NCBI GenBank assembly: GCA_934662525.1
Contig: CAKUKJ010000072.1
Coordinates: forward strand, 1 to 9,026
DNA length: 9,026 nt
From: an uncultured Coriobacteriales bacterium
Lineage (GTDB): Bacteria > Actinomycetota > Coriobacteriia > Coriobacteriales > UMGS124
Reading direction: 5' to 3'
The notes below the pieces were generated by a model. It searched no databases, had not been told where the DNA came from, and was given only the letters and a program-made list of their open reading frames with translations. Of this stretch, positions 6,300 through 9,026 are shown one piece after another. Made by a program: the position numbers and the translations under genes. Every line of letters begins with the position of its first letter. The stretch's first letter is position 1.

Positions 6300-6477
6300 A
6301 TGCGCGCGGGTGTGTTTTCGCGCTAAGGTGCAATCCAGACGCGGTCGCAAGGGGCGGCCGCGCTGGGAGCGGGTGCGACGTGCGCTGCCCGTCGGCGTCA
6401 CCTTTGTGTAAGGGGCATGGGGAGCGCCGGCGGCTGCCGGACGGGGCGTACCGCTCGACCGATCGAAGGAGACTTAC

Positions 6478-8538
6478 ATGAGCGTGGACACGACTTCTTC
6501 TCGTCGCAACTTCCTGATGGGCGCGGGCGTCATGGCTGCGGGCGCCGCCGCGATGGGCGCCGCCGTCACGGCAGCCCAGGCCGAGGAGGCCGCCGCTGAG
6601 CAGGCGGGCGCGGACGCCCAGCCTGCCGAGGCCGCGGGCTACACCTACACGTGCGACGTCGTGGTGGCCGGCGCCGGCGTGGGCGGCCTGGCCGCAGCTG
6701 TCGCCTCCGTGGAGGCAGGCGCGCAGACCATCCTCGTGGAGGCATCGGGCCATGTGGGCGGCACTTCTCGCTTTGCCGCCGGCGCCCTGGGCCCGCGCTT
6801 CGGCACCGACTGGAACGCCGTGTACGCCAAGGTTCCGCTGTCCGACCCCGACCTGGGCAAGGTCGTGTGCGTGAACTGGGATGAGACGGTCGAGTGGATC
6901 GACGGCCTCGGTCTCACCACCGAGCAGCTCTCGCCGGGCAGCTCGTACCTGTGGATGGGTGGACGCCGCCCCGCCGAGCAGGGTTCCAAGTCTTACACCG
7001 ACGAATACCTGCAGCAGTTCGGTCAGATTTTCAACGACAAGGGCGGCACCACGCTGCTTTCCACCCGCGCGACTGACCTCATCCTCGCCGACGACGGCAC
7101 GCCCTGCGGCATCGTGTGCACCGACGCCGACGGCAACAAGATTACTGTCGGGGCCAAGCAGGTCGTGCTCGCCACGGGCGGCTTCCAGTGCAACAAGGAG
7201 ATGATGACCCGCTACCTGGGCCGTCACGCCGACGTCTCGCAGGCGCAGTGCGTGCCCTATCTCGACGGCGCGGGCATCATCATGGCGCAGAAGGCCGGCG
7301 CCAAGCTCTCGAAGGGCTTCGGCTCCTACTACGGCCACCCGCAGCCCTGGCCCCAGACGAGCTACTGCACCTACGATACGCCCGAGGGCTACGAGGCGTG
7401 CGAGAACATCGACGACGTGCACATGGCCTACTACGGAGGCACGGTCCATGCCATCCAGACCCTGGGCGTCTATGTCAACTGCGCAGGCAAGCGCTTTGTG
7501 AACGAGGGCCTCACGTCTTCCCTGGTTAACCAGGAGATCATGCAGCAGTTCTACGCCCGCGCCTACCTGTTCTTCGACGAGGCGGCACACCAGACCATGG
7601 TGGAGACGGCCTATTGCAACGCCGCCGTGGTGGGCGGCGACCGCCTCGACTGGCTGCGCGACCACGGCGCGACCGTCGTGCAGGCCGACACGCTCGAGGA
7701 GCTTGCGGGCAAGGTCGCGGCCGAGACCGTCTCGGGCGACAAGTTCAACGCCAACGCCTTCCTGCGCACGGCCGCCGAGTGGAACGACGCCATCACGAAC
7801 GGCACGACCGACGCGCTTGACGTGCCGGTGAAGTCGGGCATGCCGCTCACCACGCCGCCCTTCTACTGCATCCCCGTGGTGGCCGGCGTCATGGGCACGT
7901 TCGGCGGCATCAAGATCGATGTGAACTCGCAGGTTGTCGGTATGGACGACCGTCCCATGGCGGGCCTGTGGGCCGTGCCGGGCGCGGCGGGCGGCATCAT
8001 GGAGGGCGACTACTGGTGCGTTATGAGCGGCTACACGGTGTTCGGCCGCATCGCCGGCACCAACGCCGCCACGGCTGCCTTGGGCGGCGAGGTGCCGCTG
8101 GCGGCCGACGTGATCGCCGCCGACAACGAGGCTGCCGAGGCAATCAGCGTTGCTGCCGCCAAGGCCGCCGAGGAGGCTGCCGCTGCCCAGGCGGAGCAGG
8201 AAAAGGCCGGCTCCTCCGAGGAGAAGGCGCGCGACGCCGTGGCCGGCAACGTCGGCGGCGAGGCCAAGTGGGCCGACGGCACCTACACGGGCGACGGCAA
8301 GGGCATGGGCGGCAACGTCCCGGTGACCGTGACCGTGGAAGGCGGCGCCATCACCTCTGTGGAGGTGGGTGACAACTCCGAGACCGACGGCATCGGCACG
8401 AAGGCCATCGAGCAGCTGCCGGCCGCCATCGTGGCCGCCAACGGCACCGAGGGCGTTGACGCCGTCTCCGGCGCCAGCGTCACGAGCAAGGCCATCCTCT
8501 CCGCCGTGGATGCCGCACTCGAGGGAGCGGCGAAGTAA
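6478..8538 (+). CDS. Tat-exported FAD-dependent oxidoreductase with C-terminal FMN-binding domain (fumarate/urocanate reductase-like)
   Basis: The 686-residue product starts with a Tat signal (SSRRNFLMGAG, residues 7-17; likely cleavage after AQA at 35). The FAD_binding_2 flavoprotein domain runs from about 58 to 535, with the dinucleotide motif VVVAGAGVGGLAAA (61-74), the Glu after strand 2 (Glu88) and the ATGGF segment (232-236). An Ala/Glu-rich linker, probably helical (about 545-595), leads to an FMN_bind domain (about 597-684) with SGASVTS (664-670), the site where ApbE-type enzymes attach FMN through Thr/Ser. By motif alignment with Shewanella fumarate reductase, the catalytic Arg after RFVNE is replaced (RFVNEGLTSS), HHTMGG is MGTFGG (471-477), and the NRLGGN Arg site reads DYWCVM (511-516). 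A fumarate reductase function is therefore unlikely. There is no CXXCH heme motif. The ribosome site AAGGAG is 6 bases before the ATG. Confidence 0.9.
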   Translation: MSVDTTSSRRNFLMGAGVMAAGAAAMGAAVTAAQAEEAAAEQAGADAQPAEAAGYTYTCDVVVAGAGVGGLAAAVASVEAGAQTILVEASGHVGGTSRFAAGALGPRFGTDWNAVYAKVPLSDPDLGKVVCVNWDETVEWIDGLGLTTEQLSPGSSYLWMGGRRPAEQGSKSYTDEYLQQFGQIFNDKGGTTLLSTRATDLILADDGTPCGIVCTDADGNKITVGAKQVVLATGGFQCNKEMMTRYLGRHADVSQAQCVPYLDGAGIIMAQKAGAKLSKGFGSYYGHPQPWPQTSYCTYDTPEGYEACENIDDVHMAYYGGTVHAIQTLGVYVNCAGKRFVNEGLTSSLVNQEIMQQFYARAYLFFDEAAHQTMVETAYCNAAVVGGDRLDWLRDHGATVVQADTLEELAGKVAAETVSGDKFNANAFLRTAAEWNDAITNGTTDALDVPVKSGMPLTTPPFYCIPVVAGVMGTFGGIKIDVNSQVVGMDDRPMAGLWAVPGAAGGIMEGDYWCVMSGYTVFGRIAGTNAATAALGGEVPLAADVIAADNEAAEAISVAAAKAAEEAAAAQAEQEKAGSSEEKARDAVAGNVGGEAKWADGTYTGDGKGMGGNVPVTVTVEGGAITSVEVGDNSETDGIGTKAIEQLPAAIVAANGTEGVDAVSGASVTSKAILSAVDAALEGAAK

Positions 8539-8559
8539 GGTTTCGCAAGAGAGAGACAG

Positions 8560-8592
8560 CGGACGTTCGCAAGTCGCGATCGCCGACGTCCG
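8560..8592. repeat. Hairpin after the flavoprotein gene
   Basis: CGGACGT (8560-8566) and ACGTCCG (8586-8592) form a perfect 7-base stem, with TCGC/GCGA able to pair inside the loop (8567-8570 with 8576-8579). It begins 21 bases after the stop codon and stands directly in front of the main terminator. It may protect the 3-prime end or help termination. Confidence 0.5.
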
Positions 8593-8600
8593 ATAGATGG

Positions 8601-8640
8601 ATGCGCCCGCGCTCGGTTTGGTCTGAGCACGGGCGCATTT
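8601..8640 (+). terminator. Hairpin terminator of the flavoprotein gene
   Basis: ATGCGCCCG (8601-8609) and CGGGCGCAT (8630-8638) pair perfectly over 9 bases. The stem extends past one mismatch through GCTC/GAGC (8611-8614 with 8625-8628), and only a short T-run (8638-8640) follows. It lies 62 bases after the flavoprotein stop codon. Confidence 0.75.
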
Positions 8641-8670
8641 GGTATGCGAGGCGACACACCATGGAAGGAG

Positions 8671-8733
8671 ATGCGCGACATCGTGCGAATTGGTGCGTGC
8701 ACGCCAGCCGTCCGGTTCTCTTGCCGAGATTGA
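8671..8733 (+). pseudogene. Possible 5-prime remnant of a glutamine-dependent NAD synthase gene
   Basis: A 20-codon frame reads MRDIVRIGACTPAVRFSCRD and stops. The first part, especially VRIGACTPAVR, resembles the N-terminus of two-domain NAD synthases (nitrilase domain first), which usually continue with a segment such as VADxxxN. Here the similarity ends near 8715 and a TGA follows. A good purine-rich ribosome site (GGAAGGAG, 8663-8670) abuts the ATG, so the original start may have been the GTG at 8683 or another codon. I read this as the stump of a gene cut by the arrival of the sequence to its right. It is recalled similarity over about 12 residues, so chance is a real alternative. Confidence 0.3.
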
Positions 8734-8758
8734 GGGGTAGCTCTCAATAAGCTATCAT
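8729..8758 (+). promoter_or_regulatory. Promoter with overlapping inverted repeats in front of the antitoxin gene
   Basis: TTGAGG (8730-8735) and TATCAT (8753-8758) are separated by an ideal 17 bases, the best sigma-70-type promoter in the window. The -35 lies in an inverted repeat ATTGAG-N8-CTCAAT (8729-8748), and a second one, TAGCT-N7-AGCTA (8738-8754), spans the spacer. Repeats over the promoter are the usual pattern for antitoxin autoregulation. A leader of about 30 bases is expected. Confidence 0.6.
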
Positions 8759-8795
8759 GCTATACAACATGAGGTGCGAATGTTGGGAGGCTGAG

Positions 8796-8963
8796 ATGGT
8801 CCCGGTCGTGCAGATGAACGTGGGGATCGATTCATCTCTCAAGGAGCGGGGAGATGCGGTGTTGGCCGGGGCAGGGTATACGCCCACACAGGCTGTGCGA
8901 GCTTTGTGGACGATTGCCTCCGGTAACAAGGGCAACCCTTCACGGCTTATTGCGACGCACTGA
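8796..8963 (+). CDS. RelB/DinJ-family antitoxin, apparently truncated by a frameshift
   Basis: The 55-residue product contains the N-terminal DNA-binding part of RelB/DinJ antitoxins: VQMNVGIDSSLKERGDAVLA (residues 5-24) aligns with the strand and first helix of the ribbon-helix-helix, and GYTPTQAVRALW (27-38) with the second helix. Family members are about 80-95 residues, with a C-terminal half that wraps and neutralises a YafQ/RelE-type toxin. Here the frame ends soon after GNKGNPSRL, so the toxin-binding part is missing from this frame but seems to continue in another one (see 8942-9026). The start at 8796 is set by GGGAGG 5 bases upstream; the in-frame ATG at 8757 overlaps the promoter -10. 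A toxin gene would be expected just past the window edge. Confidence 0.6.
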   Translation: MVPVVQMNVGIDSSLKERGDAVLAGAGYTPTQAVRALWTIASGNKGNPSRLIATH

Positions 8964-9026
8964 CCTCCCAGGCAAAATCCGCCGTTGAAGCTGGCCTCTC
9001 AGATGGACTACGCCCAAGCCTCGGCG
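8942..9026 (+). pseudogene. Out-of-frame continuation of the antitoxin gene
   Basis: The frame one base behind that of the antitoxin is open from 8927 (after a TAA at 8924-8926) to the window end. It encodes AKSAVEAGLSDGLRPSLG towards its end, in the style of a RelB/DinJ C-terminal tail. A single-base deletion between 8927 and 8963, or a programmed -1 shift, would join it to the DNA-binding part. It has no ribosome site of its own. Confidence 0.4.

Larger units (their letters stand above)
6015..6477. promoter_or_regulatory. Long divergent intergenic region between asparaginase and flavoprotein genes
   Basis: These 463 bases hold no gene I can support. They must contain the promoters for both flanking genes, and they carry two long inverted repeats listed separately (6135-6173 and 6228-6299). 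Smaller elements are an odd palindrome AACA-G-TGTT (6112-6120) and a hairpin CCGGC-GGCT-GCCGG (6427-6440) in the presumed flavoprotein leader. GATAAT (6232-6237) is the best rightward -10-like hexamer, but no good -35 pairs with it. For the asparaginase, TATCCT (minus strand, 6069-6064) is a weak -10. No -35/-10 pair is convincing, so a regulator may be needed. Confidence 0.5.

Noticed and set aside
6241..7665. 474-codon open frame on the minus strand
   Set aside because: It lies opposite the flavoprotein gene in GC-rich DNA, where antisense frames stay open by codon bias. Its product is His/Ala/Gly/Val-rich without domains and its start lacks a ribosome site.
6478..8538. Naming the flavoprotein a fumarate reductase (frdA)
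   Set aside because: The residues expected to bind and protonate fumarate appear replaced, and no iron-sulfur or membrane subunit is encoded next to it.
8661..8750. 29-codon open frame starting at the ATG at 8661
   Set aside because: It has no ribosome site and an unremarkable peptide; the overlapping frame from 8671 is the one with possible similarity.
1..9026. CRISPR arrays, insertion sequences, rRNA or tRNA genes
   Set aside because: No regularly spaced repeats, transposase motifs or conserved RNA gene sequences were seen on either strand.

Overview
The window is high-GC bacterial DNA with short intergenic gaps and strong AGGAG-type ribosome sites. Two Tat-exported enzymes, one of them a flavoprotein carrying a C-terminal FMN-binding domain, point to the Coriobacteriia, most likely an anaerobic gut member of the Eggerthellaceae. 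This assignment is inferred from gene content and style, not from a marker gene.

Layout. Bases 1-12 look like the first codons of a leftward gene that leaves the window. Bases 13-302 hold no supportable gene. A small MGMT-family (alkyltransferase-like) gene runs leftward (303-650), divergent from a P-loop NTPase of THEP1 type (769-1392). The NTPase converges on a leftward SAM-dependent methyltransferase (1430-2077). That methyltransferase is divergent from a rightward DUF362 gene (2237-3118), which is followed after 5 bases by a GNAT acetyltransferase (3124-3612). An M42 metalloaminopeptidase (3727-4746) comes next. It ends at a strong hairpin terminator shared with the convergent, leftward Tat-exported type II L-asparaginase (4854-6014).

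A 463-base divergent intergenic region (6015-6477) separates the asparaginase from a 686-residue Tat-exported FAD/FMN flavoprotein (6478-8538). This region contains two long inverted repeats. The flavoprotein belongs to the fumarate reductase/urocanate reductase fold family, but the residues that line the fumarate-reducing active site appear to be replaced, so its substrate is open. A hairpin terminator follows it. The last 400 bases look like a rearranged site: a possible 5-prime remnant of a glutamine-dependent NAD synthase, then a well-formed promoter, then a RelB/DinJ-type antitoxin gene that seems to be broken by a frameshift.

How the genes may work together. The peptidase, asparaginase and flavoprotein fit an asaccharolytic, amino-acid-using anaerobe. 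Asparaginase releases aspartate and ammonia outside the membrane, and the flavoprotein reduces (or oxidises) an unknown organic molecule in the same compartment. No heme-binding CXXCH motif, membrane quinol oxidase or cytochrome partner is encoded here, so electrons must come from a partner encoded elsewhere. The most interesting targets are the flavoprotein's unknown substrate, the structured divergent region in front of it, and the disrupted antitoxin locus at the right end.
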